Positions 50,401 to 59,757 of a stretch of DNA of 64,000 nucleotides are shown here, in pieces. The stretch's first letter is position 1, and the number at the start of each line of letters is the position of its first letter. The notes below the pieces were generated by a model. It made no database searches and was not told the DNA's origin. It worked only from the letters and a program-made list of their open reading frames with translations. Made by a program: the position numbers and the translations under genes. The stretch is from Luteimicrobium subarcticum (GTDB lineage: Bacteria; Actinomycetota; Actinomycetes; Actinomycetales; Cellulomonadaceae), in assembly GCF_002798015.1 (NCBI RefSeq), contig NZ_PGTZ01000006.1, positions 124,001 through 188,000 of the forward strand, in the 5' to 3' direction.

Positions 50401-51072
50401 GTCGCGCAGGTCGGTCTGCACGACCTGCGCCTTGCGTGCCACCTCGGCCTGCCGCCCGAGCGGCCCGAGCTGACGGCGCACCTCGCCCGCCAGGTCGGCG
50501 AGCCGCGTCAGGTTGCCCTGGACCGCGTCGAGCTTGCGGACCGCCTTCTCCTTGCGCTTGCGATGCTTGAGGACGCCCGCGGCCTCCTCGATGAAGCCGC
50601 GACGGTCCTCCGGGGTCGCGCGCAGCACCGCGTCGAGCTGGCCCTGCCCCACGATGACGTGCATCTCGCGCCCGATGCCCGAGTCGGACAGCAGCTCCTG
50701 GATGTCGAGCAACCGGCACGACGACCCGTTGATCGCGTACTCCGACCCGCCGGACCGGAACAGCGTCCGGGTGATCGTCACCTCGGTGTAGTCGATCGGG
50801 AGGGCGCCGTCCGTGTTGTCGATCGTGAGCGACACCTCGGCGCGGCCCAGCGGCGGCCGCCCGGACGTGCCGGCGAAGATGACGTCCTCCATCTTGCCGC
50901 CGCGCAACGACTTCGCGCCCTGCTCGCCCATGACCCAGGCGAGGGCGTCCACGACGTTCGACTTGCCCGAGCCGTTCGGGCCGACCACGCAGGTCACGCC
51001 CGGCTCGAAGCTCAGCGTCGTCGCCGAGGCGAACGACTTGAAGCCCCGCAGCGTCAGCGTCTTGAGGTGCAC
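47497..51072 (-). CDS. smc: Smc, chromosome segregation ATPase
   Basis: Condensin-like protein that extrudes and organises DNA; 1191 residues. Walker A GPNGSGKSNVVDALAWVMGE is at residues 31-50; long Ala/Glu/Arg coiled coils flank a hinge near the middle. The signature LLSGGERSLTAVALLVSIF and Walker B PFYVMDEVEAALDDVN lie near the end. The GTG at 51070-51072 lies 6 nt after TAGGCT (complement of 51079-51084), so the mRNA is probably leaderless. A hairpin separates it from ndk. The protein is of standard length. Confidence 0.98.
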   Translation of the reverse strand: MHLKTLTLRGFKSFASATTLSFEPGVTCVVGPNGSGKSNVVDALAWVMGEQGAKSLRGGKMEDVIFAGTSGRPPLGRAEVSLTIDNTDGALPIDYTEVTITRTLFRSGGSEYAINGSSCRLLDIQELLSDSGIGREMHVIVGQGQLDAVLRATPEDRRGFIEEAAGVLKHRKRKEKAVRKLDAVQGNLTRLADLAGEVRRQLGPLGRQAEVARKAQVVQTDLRDARSRLLADDLAQLTATLEQELADESALRARQEEVEAALGAARAALARLEAEAAADSPRLAAAHDTWYQLSAVRERLRGTLTLAQERQRLLGTAAPAATGQDPDDLAAQAERVRRSEHELAQEVDAARASLETLVAERSAAEDAVATAERAHAAALRAVADQREGLARLAGQVAAQRSRFEATTAEIGRLHEVVAEAEARDQDASGRFAELEAGVVGAEAGEEGLDAAHEQATERLDAATSRVDALRGDEQRADRDRASWSARVDALELSLERKDGAGALLAADGPGAPDGLHGSVAAALAVEPGFEGAVAAALGPLADGVVVGSVDAAVDALRWLRTEDAGRATVVVGGQDGRPAEAGSLPDGARRLVDVVTADPRAHGLLAELCDVVVVDDLAQARAVLAAHPDLRAVTRDGDLLGARHASGGSASAPGALHLQAALDEARGSLAEAVAAGERARFALASALAEQAEAQTFHDETLGRLHESDAALAAVAEQLGHLGATARAARSEAERSRARLAEAGTTLAQQEADLAALAARLEAAQDAPDDTAAGSEAAGSDDERVRLSADASAARTRETEARLVLRTAEERARALAGRAQSLERAAANEREARARAEVRERQRAAEAARARAVATGTEVTLDALAVALVRAGDARETAEAQRAEREQGLVTARADVARHDQELRELTDVAHRDEVARTQQRLRIEQLEQRAVEELGLDPGVLVDEFGPDRPVPVVVAPGVEVDADAPRHRPYVRDEQVKRLRSAERTLAQLGTVNPLALEEFAALEERHKFLTDQLADLKKSRADLLQIVQEIDDRVEQVFAEAFRDTAAQFERVFPRMFPGGEGRLVLTDPSDMLTTGIEVEARPAGKKVKRLSLLSGGERSLTAVALLVSIFKARPSPFYVMDEVEAALDDVNLGRLLDIFTELQQDSQLIVITHQKRTMEIADALYGVTMRGDGVTTVISQRLREDAPV

Positions 51073-51088
51073 AGGCCGAGCCTAGACG

Positions 51089-51124
51089 CGCGGGCGCCCG
51101 CCTCCGGGGAGGCGGGCGCCCGCG
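51089..51124 (-). terminator. Terminator between ndk and smc
   Basis: A perfect inverted repeat (51089-51105 and 51108-51124) forms a stem of about 15 bp with a small loop, 17 nt past the ndk stop and just upstream of the smc -10 box. Confidence 0.8.
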
Positions 51125-51140
51125 GGTGCGTCACCGACCG

Positions 51141-51563
51141 TCAGACACCGGGGAACCAGAGCCCGATCTCGCGCGCGGCGGACTCCTGCGAGTCGGAGCC
51201 GTGGACGAGGTTCTGCTGGACCTTGAGGCCCCAGTCGCGGCCCAGGTCGCCGCGGATCGTGCCCGGCGCCGCGGCCGTCGGGTCGGTGGCGCCCGCGAGC
51301 GAACGGAAGCCCGCCACGGCGCCCTGACCCTCGGCGACGACCGCCAGGATCGGGCCCGACAGCATGAACTCGACGAGCGGCTCGTAGAACGGCTTGCCCT
51401 GGTGCTCCGCGTAGTGCTGGGCGAGCAGCTCGGGGGTGGCGGTGCGCAGCTCGACGGCGGCCAGGACGTAGCCCTTCGCCTCGATGCGACGCAGGATCTC
51501 CCCGGACAGGCCGCGGCGGACACCGTCGGGCTTGACGAGGACGAGGGTGCGTTCGGTGGTCAT
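51141..51563 (-). CDS. ndk: Ndk, nucleoside diphosphate kinase
   Basis: Balances NTP and dNTP pools; 140 residues. It reads [50 protein letters not shown] and [16 protein letters not shown], with the phosphohistidine in [14 protein letters not shown] (complement of 51570-51575) lies 6 nt before the ATG, so a leaderless transcript is likely. It follows DUF4233, as in other actinobacteria. Confidence 0.97.
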   Translation of the reverse strand: MTTERTLVLVKPDGVRRGLSGEILRRIEAKGYVLAAVELRTATPELLAQHYAEHQGKPFYEPLVEFMLSGPILAVVAEGQGAVAGFRSLAGATDPTAAAPGTIRGDLGRDWGLKVQQNLVHGSDSQESAAREIGLWFPGV

Positions 51564-51584
51564 GGCGCCACCCTACCGGCGGGG

Positions 51585-52073
51585 TCAGTCGGCGGTCGGA
51601 GCGGTCTCGGGGTGCTCGGCGTCGTACGCCGCGCGCTCCCGGTCGATGCGGCCGCCGACCCGCAGGGACGCGATCCACAGCGCCACGAAGATGCCCCCCG
51701 CGAGCAGCATCATCGGCACCCACAGCGCGAGCGCGAGCACCGGCACCTGGACGACCGACCCCGCCACGTACCCGGCGGGCGACCCCACCGACCGGGACAG
51801 GATCGCGAGGACGAGCGCGAGCGTGCCGCCCAGCACCCAGATCGCCGTGCCCGACGGGGGCGCGAGCAGCGGCCACGCGCCCGGCACGTCACGCAGCCCG
51901 TACATCACGAGCGACGCGAACAGCACCACGAACGCCTCGAGCAGGAGCATCGCCTGGGTGAACTGCAGCTTCGCGGACCGCTTCGCGACGATGCGGGCGG
52001 GCGCGTCGGACGCCGCGGCGTCGGGGCGCCCGGCAGGGCGGTCGGGGGTGGCGTCGGCAGGCAGGGTGCTCAC
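51585..52073 (-). CDS. DUF4233 membrane protein
   Basis: A 162-residue protein with about four membrane segments (LLLEAFVVLFASLVMYGL, AIWVLGGTLALVLAILS, VVQVPVLALALWVPMMLLA and a fourth). The N terminus is hydrophilic. DUF4233 genes usually follow folC and precede ndk; here dhaKLM has come between folC and this gene. TACCCT (complement of 52080-52085) is 6 nt before the GTG at 52071-52073, a leaderless layout. Function is unknown. Confidence 0.88.
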   Translation of the reverse strand: MSTLPADATPDRPAGRPDAAASDAPARIVAKRSAKLQFTQAMLLLEAFVVLFASLVMYGLRDVPGAWPLLAPPSGTAIWVLGGTLALVLAILSRSVGSPAGYVAGSVVQVPVLALALWVPMMLLAGGIFVALWIASLRVGGRIDRERAAYDAEHPETAPTAD

Positions 52074-52134
52074 CCCACCAGGGTACGGGGACGCGCCGGC
52101 CCGCAGGGCACTCGGTCCGTCCGCACCACGGAGG

Positions 52135-52884
52135 TCACGCCTCGCCGAAGCCCGAGGCGATCTCGTCCGCGACCGCCGCGAGCGCGGCGGTCGCGTCCGG
52201 GCCCGACGCCGTCACCTCGAGCTCCTGCCCGCCTGTGGCACCGAGGCCCATGAGCTCGAGGACGCTCGCGGCGTCGACCCCGGCCACCGTGACGGCCGCG
52301 TCGAAGCCCGCGGCGAGCCGCGCGAGCGTCGCCGCCGGCCGGGCGTGCAGGCCCAACGGGTTGCGCAGCGTGACGGTGCGACGCAGGACCACCGCGTCGG
52401 CGTCGGTCGTGCCGGAGACCGGCCCCTGCTCGGCGGCCGACGCGGCACCTCCCGCGAACGACGCCCCGGCGCCCTGCGCGGCCGCCAGCACCGCGTCCAC
52501 GTCGCCTCCGCCCTGAGCCGCGACCGCGGCCGCGACCGCACCCTCGACGAACGGTGCGTCGGCCAGACGAGCACGGGCCCGGTGGTCGTCGTCGAGGAGC
52601 TCGAGCACCGAGTCGACGGTGAGCACCGCGGAGCCCAGGTCGGCCAGCAGGACCGCGCCGCGGCACGCCGCGAGCACTCCTTCGACGGCGGCCTGCACGC
52701 GGTCGAAGTCCGTGCCGATCCCCCCGTCGGGCCGGCCGCCCGCGACCTCGACCCGGACGTCGGGCGCCATCTGGGCGGCGAGGTCCCGCGCCCCGGCAGC
52801 CAACGGCGCGGAGTGCGACACGAGGACCAGGCCGACCCGACGGTCGTCACGGTCGTCGTCGCGTCCCGACGGTTCGGACGGCAC
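52135..52884 (-). CDS. dhaM: DhaM, phosphoryl-transfer subunit of PTS-dependent dihydroxyacetone kinase (EIIA plus HPr domains)
   Basis: Relays phosphate from the PTS to DhaL-bound ADP. The 249-residue protein has an EIIA-Man-like domain (GLVLVSHSAPLAAGARDLAA, His24) and an HPr domain (TLRNPLGLHARPAATLARLA, His180, the HPr His15 equivalent). E. coli DhaM has a third, EI-like domain; here only two are present. The start is GTG at 52882-52884, 20 nt after dhaL. It is the last gene of dhaKLM. Confidence 0.93.
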   Translation of the reverse strand: MPSEPSGRDDDRDDRRVGLVLVSHSAPLAAGARDLAAQMAPDVRVEVAGGRPDGGIGTDFDRVQAAVEGVLAACRGAVLLADLGSAVLTVDSVLELLDDDHRARARLADAPFVEGAVAAAVAAQGGGDVDAVLAAAQGAGASFAGGAASAAEQGPVSGTTDADAVVLRRTVTLRNPLGLHARPAATLARLAAGFDAAVTVAGVDAASVLELMGLGATGGQELEVTASGPDATAALAAVADEIASGFGEA

Positions 52885-52904
52885 AGCGGCTCCTTCCGTC
52901 CCGA

Positions 52905-53543
52905 TCAGCCGGCCTCGGACGCCGCCACGCCCGCCGCGAGCACGAGCGCGGTCGACGCCGCCCCAGGGTCCTCGTGGCCGGCGCTGCGCTCGCCCAGGTA
53001 GCTGGCGCGACCCTTCGTCGCGACGAGCGGGACGGTCGCCTCCGCACCCTGCTGCGCGGCCTGCGCCGCGGCGGCGAAGACCTGCGCGGCGTCACCGCCG
53101 GAGTCTGCCGCCGCGACCGCTGCCTCGACCGCCGGGACGAGCGCGTCCACCATCGTCTTCTCGCCGGCGGTGGCCTTGCCCCGCGCCTGCACGCCCTCGA
53201 GGGCCGCTTCCAGCACGGCGACGACGCCCTTACCGTCGAGCTCCGTCACGTCCGCGACCTTCGACGCGCGCAGGTACGCCGTCCCGTAGAGCGGTCCGGC
53301 GGCACCCCCGACGGTCGACATCAGGGTCGTCGCGACGAGCTTGAGGACCTCGCCGACCGTCGCCGGCGGCTCCTCGAGCGCGTCGAGCTTCGCGACGACC
53401 GCCCGGAACCCCCGGACCATGTTCTCGCCGTGGTCGCCGTCGCCGATCTGCCGGTCGAGCTCGGTGAGCTCGTCCCGGTGGTCCGCGATGCTCTGGGCCG
53501 TCTCGTGCACCCACCGGCTCGCCCACGCCACGTCCGCCGTCAT
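52905..53543 (-). CDS. dhaL: DhaL, ADP-binding subunit of dihydroxyacetone kinase
   Basis: Holds the ADP/ATP coenzyme and passes phosphate to DhaK-bound substrate. The 212-residue protein has LTELDRQIGDGDHGENMVRG, where the Asp cluster binds magnesium, and STVGGAAGPLYGTAYLRAS. GRASYLGERSAGHEDPGAAS is the family C-terminal motif. The ATG at 53541-53543 begins 46 nt after the dhaK stop. It lies between dhaK and dhaM in one operon. Confidence 0.95.
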   Translation of the reverse strand: MTADVAWASRWVHETAQSIADHRDELTELDRQIGDGDHGENMVRGFRAVVAKLDALEEPPATVGEVLKLVATTLMSTVGGAAGPLYGTAYLRASKVADVTELDGKGVVAVLEAALEGVQARGKATAGEKTMVDALVPAVEAAVAAADSGGDAAQVFAAAAQAAQQGAEATVPLVATKGRASYLGERSAGHEDPGAASTALVLAAGVAASEAG

Positions 53544-53589
53544 GCTCCGCCCTCTTCTCCGTCCTGACCGGACCCCGTCGCCTGCCGGG

Positions 53590-54585
53590 TCACCAGCGCA
53601 GCGCCGCGGTGTGCACGGGCGCGTCCCACAGCTCGGTGAGCTCCGCGTCCAGCCGGAGCACCGTGACGGACGCCCCTTGCATCTCGAGGGACGTCACGTA
53701 GTTCCCGACCAGCGAGCGGACGACCACCGCGCCGCGTCCCTCGAGCAGCTTCCTCGCCTGACGATAGACGACGTACAGCTCGGACAGCGGGGTGCCGCCC
53801 ATGCCGTTGACCAGCAGGAGCACCTCCTCGCCGCTCGTGAGGCCCAGGTCGTCGGCGACGGGGTCGAGGAGCATCTGCGTGATCTCGTCGGCGGGCGCGA
53901 GCGGGATGCGGCGCCGGCCGGGCTCGCCGTGGATGCCGATCCCGATCTCGATCTCGTCGTCGGGCAGGTCGAACGACGGCTTGCCGACGTGCGGGACCGT
54001 GCACGCCGTGAGCGCCACGCCCATCGTGCGGACGTTGGCGTTGACCTTGCTCGCGACGGCGGCGACGGCGGCGAGGTCGTCGCCGCGCTCCGCGGCTGCG
54101 CCGGCGATCTTCTCGACGCACACGGTGCCTGCGACGCCGCGACGCCCGGCGGTGTACAGAGAGTCCTGGACGGCGACGTCGTCGTCGGTGACGACCGTGG
54201 CGACCTCGACGCCCTCGGCCTCGGCGAGCTCGACCGCCGTCTCGAAGTTCAGCACGTCGCCCGTGTAGTTCTTGACGATCGCGAGGACGCCGGCGCCGCC
54301 GTCCGCGGCGAGGAGCGCGGGGGTGATCTGGTCGGGCGTCGGCGAGGTGAAGACCGCACCGGGGACGGCGGCGCTGAGCATCCCGACGCCGACGAACCCG
54401 GCGTGCAGCGGCTCGTGGCCCGATCCGCCGCCGGAGACCAGCCCGACCTTGCCCTGGACGGCGCCGCCCACGCGGGTGCCGAAGATCGGGTCGTCGTGCG
54501 CCTCGACGATGTCGGCATGGGCCGCGACGAAGCCCTCGACGGACTCGACGACGGCGTTGGCCGGGTCGTTCAGCAGCTTCTTCAC
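53590..54585 (-). CDS. dhaK: DhaK, dihydroxyacetone-binding subunit
   Basis: Covalently binds dihydroxyacetone through a His and receives phosphate from DhaL; 331 residues. It reads KKLLNDPANAVVESVEGFVA, GLVSGGGSGHEPLHAGFVGV and VLAIVKNYTGDVLNFETAVE, with LVNGMGGTPLSELYVVYRQ in the second domain. The GTG at 54583-54585 has GGAGGAG about 7 nt upstream and matches the conserved start. It opens the dhaKLM operon; an 8-bp inverted repeat lies 31 nt upstream. Confidence 0.96.
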   Translation of the reverse strand: MKKLLNDPANAVVESVEGFVAAHADIVEAHDDPIFGTRVGGAVQGKVGLVSGGGSGHEPLHAGFVGVGMLSAAVPGAVFTSPTPDQITPALLAADGGAGVLAIVKNYTGDVLNFETAVELAEAEGVEVATVVTDDDVAVQDSLYTAGRRGVAGTVCVEKIAGAAAERGDDLAAVAAVASKVNANVRTMGVALTACTVPHVGKPSFDLPDDEIEIGIGIHGEPGRRRIPLAPADEITQMLLDPVADDLGLTSGEEVLLLVNGMGGTPLSELYVVYRQARKLLEGRGAVVVRSLVGNYVTSLEMQGASVTVLRLDAELTELWDAPVHTAALRW

Positions 54586-54616
54586 GGTGCTCGCTCCTCC
54601 GTTGGCCGACCCCCCG

Positions 54617-54642
54617 TGCGTCTCATGAAACACCGAGACGCA
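54617..54642. promoter_or_regulatory. Candidate operator upstream of dhaK
   Basis: TGCGTCTC-n10-GAGACGCA is a perfect 8-bp inverted repeat (54617-54624, 54635-54642) 31 nt before the dhaK start. Its place and shape fit a repressor site controlling the dha operon. The regulator is not in the window. Confidence 0.5.
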
Positions 54643-54647
54643 GGTCT

Positions 54648-54684
54648 GCGCACGGCGCGTGCACGGACGTGCAGCGCCGTGCGC
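54648..54684 (-). terminator. Hairpin between folC and dhaK
   Basis: GCGCACGGCG and CGCCGTGCGC arms (54648-54665 with 54668-54684) pair over 17 bases with one bulge. It starts 20 nt past the folC stop and probably terminates ileS-folC before the dha operon. Confidence 0.65.
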
Positions 54685-54703
54685 GGGACCGGCCCGCGAA
54701 GGG

Positions 54704-56116
54704 TCAGCCGCGCCCGAGGACGACTCGCGCGTCCGCCGCCAGGATCACCGACCCGGTAACGAGCACCCCGACGCCCTGGCCGCCGCCGACGGCGTCGTAC
54801 GGCTCCACGAGGTCGGCGGCCGTCGTGATCGCGTCGGCGAGACGCTCCACGACGTGCACGCGGTCCTCGCCGAAGACGTCGCGCGCGATCTCGGCGAGGT
54901 CCTCCGGCTCGGTCGAGCGCGGCGACGACGACCGCGTGATCACGACCTCCGCCAGCACCGGCTCGAGCACCGCGAGCAACCCCTCGGCGTCCTTGTCGCC
55001 GAGCACGCCGACCACACCGACGAGACGCTCGAACGCGAACGACTCGTCGAGCGCCGCGACGAGGGCCTCGGCACCCGCAGGGTTGTGCGCAGCGTCCACG
55101 AGGACGGTCGGGCTGGACCGCACGACCTCGAGCCGGCCGGGCGAGGTGACGCCCGTGAACGCGGCCTCGACGAGCCCGCCGTCCAGTGCGCGGCCCCCCG
55201 ACAGCAGGGCCTCCGCGGCGCCGAGCGCGAGGAGCGCGTTGTGCGCCTGGTGCGCGCCGTAGAGCGGGAGGTACACGTCGGCGTACACCGCCGCGGGGGT
55301 GCGCAGTGCCATCACCTGGCCGCCGACCGCGGGTGCCCGCTCGACGACGGCGAGCTCGGCGCCCTCGCGCAGCACGTGCGCGCCGCGCGCCGCGGCGACC
55401 TCGGCGATCACCTCGTCCGCCTCGGGCGTCTGCTCGGCGACGACGACCGTCGCGCCGTCCTTGACGATCCCGGCCTTGGTGCGGGCGATCTCCTCGAGAG
55501 TGTGCCCGAGCCACTGCTGGTGGTCCATCGCGACCGGTGCGATGACGGCCACCTCGGCGTCGATGACGTTCGTCGAGTCCCACTCGCCGCCCATCCCGAC
55601 CTCGACGACGGCGACGTCGACCGGTGCGTCCGCGAACGCGGCGTACGCCAGCACGACCAGCACCTCGAAGAAGGACAGCGGGGCGCGGCCCTGCTCGGCG
55701 AGCTCCGCGTCGACGATCTGGACGTACGGGTGGACGTCGTTCCACGTGTCGACGAAGCGCTGCGCGCTGATCGGCTCGCCGTCGACCTGGATGCGCTCGG
55801 TGACGCTCGTCAGGTGCGGGCTGGTGAACAGGCCGGTGCGCAGCCCGTGCTCGCGCACCAGCCGCTCCGCCATGCGCGCGGTGCTCGTCTTGCCGTTCGT
55901 GCCCGTGACGTGGATCGCCCGGAACGCCCGGTGCGGGTCGCCGAGGATCTCCATGACCCGCTGGACCCGGTCGAGCGACGGGTTGATCTCGTGCTCGGGT
56001 GCCCGCGACACGATGTGCTGCCAGATGCGGTCGAGGTCGGCGCGCGCGGCGGCGTCCTCGGCTCCTTCGCGCGCGGCCCGGGCGGCCGAGCGTCCGTCCG
56101 GGGTGCGCGGGCTCAT
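54704..56116 (-). CDS. folC: FolC, dihydrofolate synthase/folylpolyglutamate synthase
   Basis: Adds glutamate to dihydropteroate and folates. The 470-residue protein has the Mur-ligase motifs: [49 protein letters not shown], and [20 protein letters not shown]. The ATG (56114-56116) overlaps the ileS stop as ATGA, so the two are co-translated. A basic N-terminal lead of about 25 residues precedes the fold. dhaKLM follows instead of the usual DUF4233. Confidence 0.96.
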   Translation of the reverse strand: MSPRTPDGRSAARAAREGAEDAAARADLDRIWQHIVSRAPEHEINPSLDRVQRVMEILGDPHRAFRAIHVTGTNGKTSTARMAERLVREHGLRTGLFTSPHLTSVTERIQVDGEPISAQRFVDTWNDVHPYVQIVDAELAEQGRAPLSFFEVLVVLAYAAFADAPVDVAVVEVGMGGEWDSTNVIDAEVAVIAPVAMDHQQWLGHTLEEIARTKAGIVKDGATVVVAEQTPEADEVIAEVAAARGAHVLREGAELAVVERAPAVGGQVMALRTPAAVYADVYLPLYGAHQAHNALLALGAAEALLSGGRALDGGLVEAAFTGVTSPGRLEVVRSSPTVLVDAAHNPAGAEALVAALDESFAFERLVGVVGVLGDKDAEGLLAVLEPVLAEVVITRSSSPRSTEPEDLAEIARDVFGEDRVHVVERLADAITTAADLVEPYDAVGGGQGVGVLVTGSVILAADARVVLGRG

Positions 56117-59100
56117 GCCTGCACCACCCGTCGGGCGACCGACACGACCGGTGACCGGTCCTGCGCGGAGTCCGGCAGCGCGCTCAGGTCGAGGTCGACC
56201 GCGAGCGTCTCCGCCGCGACGAAGTCCCGGTACTCCTCCACCGCTGCGAGGTGCTCGACGGGCACCTCCACGCGCAGCGCGATCCGGTCGCTCACGTCGA
56301 GGCCCGCGGCCTTGCGCGCGTCCTGGACCTCGCGGACCAGGTCGCGGGCGTAGCCCTCGGCGCGCAGCGCGCCGTCGAGCACGAGGTCGAGCACGACGAA
56401 GCCGCCGCCCGACAGGACCGCGGCCCCGACCGTCGCGTCACCGCCCTCGGCCGCACCGGCGGCCTCGTCCCCGGCGGCGCCGCCCACGACCGTCGTCACC
56501 TCGAACTCGCCCTCGACGAGAGGCACGTCGCCGTCGGCGGTGTGCGCGACGGTCGTGCCGTCGTCCGCCACGGACCAGTCGCCCGCGCGGGCCGCCTTGA
56601 TGACGCCCTGGACGGAGCGCCCGAGGCGCGGCCCCGCCGCGCGGGCGTTCACGGTCAGGCGCTCGCTGATGCCGAACCGCTCCGCCACGCCGTCCTCGAC
56701 GCCGACGAGCTCGACGGTCTTGACGTTGAGCTCGGACGCCAGCAGCCCGGTGTACGGCGCGAGCGCCCCCGGGTCGGCGACCACGACGGTCAGGCGCGAC
56801 AGCGGCTGCCGCACCCGCAGGCCGTGCGCCTTGCGGACGCCGAGCGCCGACGACACGACGGCACGGACCTCGTCCATGCCCGCGACGAGGTCCGGGTCGG
56901 CCGCGAGCACGCGGCCCAGGTCCGACGGTGCCGACGGCTCGCCGAGGTCCGGCCAGTCCGCCAGGTGCACCGAGCGCCCACCCGTCAGACCGCGCCAGAC
57001 CTCCTCGGTGACGATCGGCGCGAGCGGCGCCATGACCCGGGTCAGCACCTCCAGCGCGGTGTACAGGGTGTCGAACGCGTCGGCGTCCTCGGCCCAGAAC
57101 CGGTCGCGCTGCGTGCGGACGTACCAGTTGGTCAGGACGTCGAGGTGCTCGCGCACCGACTCGCACGCCCCCGCGATGTCGTACGCGTCGAGCTGCTCGC
57201 GCGCGGCGGCGACGAGGTCGTGCGTGCGGGCCAGCAGGTACCGGTCCATCGGGCCGAGGCCCGCCACCCGGTCGGCCGTGAGCGCCTGCGCCCGGTAGCC
57301 CGCGGACGCCGCGGGGCCGCCCGCCGCACCGGCCGCAGCACCCGAGCCCGCGCTGTTCGCGTACAGGGTGAAGAAGTAGTACGTGCTCCACAGCGGCAGC
57401 AGGACCTGCCGGACCGAGTCGCGGATGCCCTCCTCGGTGACGACCAGGTTGCCGCCGCGCAGGATCGGGCTCGACAGCAGGAACCAGCGCATCGCGTCGG
57501 CGCCGTCCCGGTCGAAGACCTCGTTGACGTCCGGGTAGTTGCGCAGCGACTTGCTCATCTTGCGGCCGTCGGAGCCCAGCACGATGCCGTGCGAGATCGC
57601 CGAACGGAACGCCGGCCGGTCGAACAGGGCGGTCGACAGCACGTGCAGCAGGTAGAACCAGCCACGGGTCTGCCCGATGTACTCGACGATGAAGTCGCCG
57701 GGGAAGTGGTGCTCGAACCAGTCCGCGTTCTCGAACGGGTAGTGCACCTGGGCGAACGGCATCGACCCCGAGTCGAACCACACGTCCAGGACGTCCGGGA
57801 TGCGGCGCATCGTCGAGCGGCCCGTCGGGTCGTCCGGGTTCGGGCGCGTCAGCTCGTCGATGTACGGGCGGTGGAGGTCCGGCTCCCCCGCGGCGTTCGT
57901 CGGGACGCGGCCGAAGTCGCGCTCGAGCTCGGCCAGCGAGCCGTACACGTCCGTGCGCGGGTACGCCGCGTCGTCGCTCACCCACACCGGGATCGGCGTG
58001 CCGAAGTACCGGTTGCGGCTGATCGACCAGTCGCGCGCGTTCGACAGCCACTTGCCGAACTGGCCGTCCTTGATGTGGTCGGGCGACCAGGTGATCTCCT
58101 GGTTCAGCTCGACCATGCGGTCGCGGAACTCCGTGACGCGCACGAACCAGCTCGACACCGCCTTGTAGATCAGCGGGTTCCGGCAGCGCCAGCAGTGCGG
58201 GTAGGAGTGCTGGTACGTCTCGTGGCGCACCAGGACCGGCCGGCGTGCCGCCTCGACACGCTCGAACGGCCCCGACATCTTCTTGAGGTCCGCGATGATC
58301 CGCGGGTTCGCGTCGAAGACCTGCTCGCCGTCGTAGTCCGGGACGAGGTGCGTGAACCGGCCGCGCGAGTCGACCGTCACGACCGTCGCGATGCCCGCCG
58401 CGTCGCACGCCGCCTTGTCGTCCTCGCCGAACGCGGGCGCCATGTGGACGACGCCCGTGCCGTCCTCGGTCGTGACGAAGTCGGCCAGCAGCACGCGGTG
58501 CGCGTTCTCCTCGCCCACGAAGTAGTCGAACGGCGGGTCGTAGCTCGCGCCGCCCAGGTCGGCGCCGCGCAGCGTCGCGACGACCGTCGCCGCACCGAGC
58601 TCCCGCTCGTAGGCGCCGAGGCGCGCCGCGCCCAGCACGACCCGCTCCCCCGGGTGCTCGTCCGCGAACGGCGAACCCTGCGCCGGCTCGACGACCACGT
58701 ACTCGACGTCCGGGCCGACCGCCACCGCGAGGTTGGACGGCAGCGTCCACGGCGTCGTCGTCCACACGAGCAGGAACGCGCCGGCCGCAGGGTGGCCGGA
58801 CGCGGCGGGCCCGCCCACGTCGTGCAGCCGGAAGCCGACCGTCAGCGCCGGGTCCTGGCGCGACTGGTAGACCTCGTCGTCCATGCGGAGCTCGTGGTTC
58901 GACAGCGGCGTCTCGTCCCGCCAGCAGTACGGGAGCACGCGGTGCCCCTCGTACGCGAGGCCCTTGTCGTGCAGCTGCTTGAACGCCCAGACCACGGACT
59001 CCATGTAGGTCACGTCGAGCGTCTTGTAGTCGTTCTCGAAGTCGACCCACCGGGCCTGCCGGGTGACGTACTCCTCCCACTCCTTCGTGTAGCGGAGCAC

Positions 59101-59526
59101 GGACGAGCGGCACGCCTCGTTGTACGCGGCGATGCCCATCGCCTCGATCTGCGACTTGTCGGTGATCCCGAGGATCCGCTCGGCCTCGAGCTCGGCGGGC
59201 AGGCCGTGCGTGTCCCAGCCGAACCGTCGCTCGACGTGCTTGCCGCGCATCGTCTGGTAGCGCGGGACGGCGTCCTTGACGTAGCCCGTCAGGAGGTGGC
59301 CGTAGTGCGGCAGGCCGTTCGCGAACGGCGGGCCGTCGTAGAACACGAACTCGTTGCTGCCGTCCTCGCCGGCGGGGCGCGCCGCGACGGACGCACGGAA
59401 CGTGTCGTCGGCGTGCCAGTACGCGAGCGTCTCGCGCTCGAGCGCGGGGAAGCTCGGCGAGGCGGGGACGGCCTCGGTCGTCTGGTCGGTGGTCTGGCGC
59501 GGTGCGCGGTGCAGCGGGTAGGCCAT
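56113..59526 (-). CDS. ileS: IleS, isoleucyl-tRNA synthetase
   Basis: Class I synthetase with editing; 1137 residues. The HIGH motif appears as HYGH (residues 74-77) after [12 protein letters not shown], and KMSKS lies near residue 655 in [30 protein letters not shown] and the C-terminal anticodon-binding region fit the long IleRS type of actinobacteria. The ATG at 59524-59526 has AGGAG 6-7 nt upstream. An upstream T-box leader with an AUC specifier controls it. folC overlaps its stop. Confidence 0.97.
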   Translation of the reverse strand: MAYPLHRAPRQTTDQTTEAVPASPSFPALERETLAYWHADDTFRASVAARPAGEDGSNEFVFYDGPPFANGLPHYGHLLTGYVKDAVPRYQTMRGKHVERRFGWDTHGLPAELEAERILGITDKSQIEAMGIAAYNEACRSSVLRYTKEWEEYVTRQARWVDFENDYKTLDVTYMESVVWAFKQLHDKGLAYEGHRVLPYCWRDETPLSNHELRMDDEVYQSRQDPALTVGFRLHDVGGPAASGHPAAGAFLLVWTTTPWTLPSNLAVAVGPDVEYVVVEPAQGSPFADEHPGERVVLGAARLGAYERELGAATVVATLRGADLGGASYDPPFDYFVGEENAHRVLLADFVTTEDGTGVVHMAPAFGEDDKAACDAAGIATVVTVDSRGRFTHLVPDYDGEQVFDANPRIIADLKKMSGPFERVEAARRPVLVRHETYQHSYPHCWRCRNPLIYKAVSSWFVRVTEFRDRMVELNQEITWSPDHIKDGQFGKWLSNARDWSISRNRYFGTPIPVWVSDDAAYPRTDVYGSLAELERDFGRVPTNAAGEPDLHRPYIDELTRPNPDDPTGRSTMRRIPDVLDVWFDSGSMPFAQVHYPFENADWFEHHFPGDFIVEYIGQTRGWFYLLHVLSTALFDRPAFRSAISHGIVLGSDGRKMSKSLRNYPDVNEVFDRDGADAMRWFLLSSPILRGGNLVVTEEGIRDSVRQVLLPLWSTYYFFTLYANSAGSGAAAGAAGGPAASAGYRAQALTADRVAGLGPMDRYLLARTHDLVAAAREQLDAYDIAGACESVREHLDVLTNWYVRTQRDRFWAEDADAFDTLYTALEVLTRVMAPLAPIVTEEVWRGLTGGRSVHLADWPDLGEPSAPSDLGRVLAADPDLVAGMDEVRAVVSSALGVRKAHGLRVRQPLSRLTVVVADPGALAPYTGLLASELNVKTVELVGVEDGVAERFGISERLTVNARAAGPRLGRSVQGVIKAARAGDWSVADDGTTVAHTADGDVPLVEGEFEVTTVVGGAAGDEAAGAAEGGDATVGAAVLSGGGFVVLDLVLDGALRAEGYARDLVREVQDARKAAGLDVSDRIALRVEVPVEHLAAVEEYRDFVAAETLAVDLDLSALPDSAQDRSPVVSVARRVVQA

Positions 59527-59529
59527 GGG

Positions 59530-59757
59530 TTCGGCTCCTGGGTGCGTGGTCCTGCTCCTCGGTGCGAGGACGACGCCTGGGCGCCGCGGTACCACCCCGC
59601 TTGTCGACCCCACGGCGCCGGCGGACCGGTGCACGGGCGACGACCGCTCGTGACGGCTGTGACGGGCCTACCCGTCCGGTTCTACTGGGGCCGACCGCAG
59701 CCGACCCGTTCTTCCGGAGGCTCGCCGGTGATGGCCGGGTCGACGCCTGTGCGTCTA
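59530..59757 (-). promoter_or_regulatory. T-box leader of ileS with an AUC (Ile) specifier
   Basis: The T-box motif GGGGTGGTACCGCG is the complement of 59585-59598. A short Stem I pairs 59703-59708 with 59736-59741 and presents ATC (complement of 59730-59732) as the isoleucine specifier, followed by the GGCGAGCCTCCGGAAGAAC bulge region. Downstream, CCTCG/CGAGG and the ileS Shine-Dalgarno fit a translational (sequestrator) switch. TACGAT (complement of 59758-59763) is a likely -10. Confidence 0.88.

Noticed and set aside
46429-51327. Plus-strand frame of 1632 codons across smc and ftsY
   Set aside because: Antisense shadow of smc, whose Walker A, signature and Walker B motifs are intact on the minus strand.
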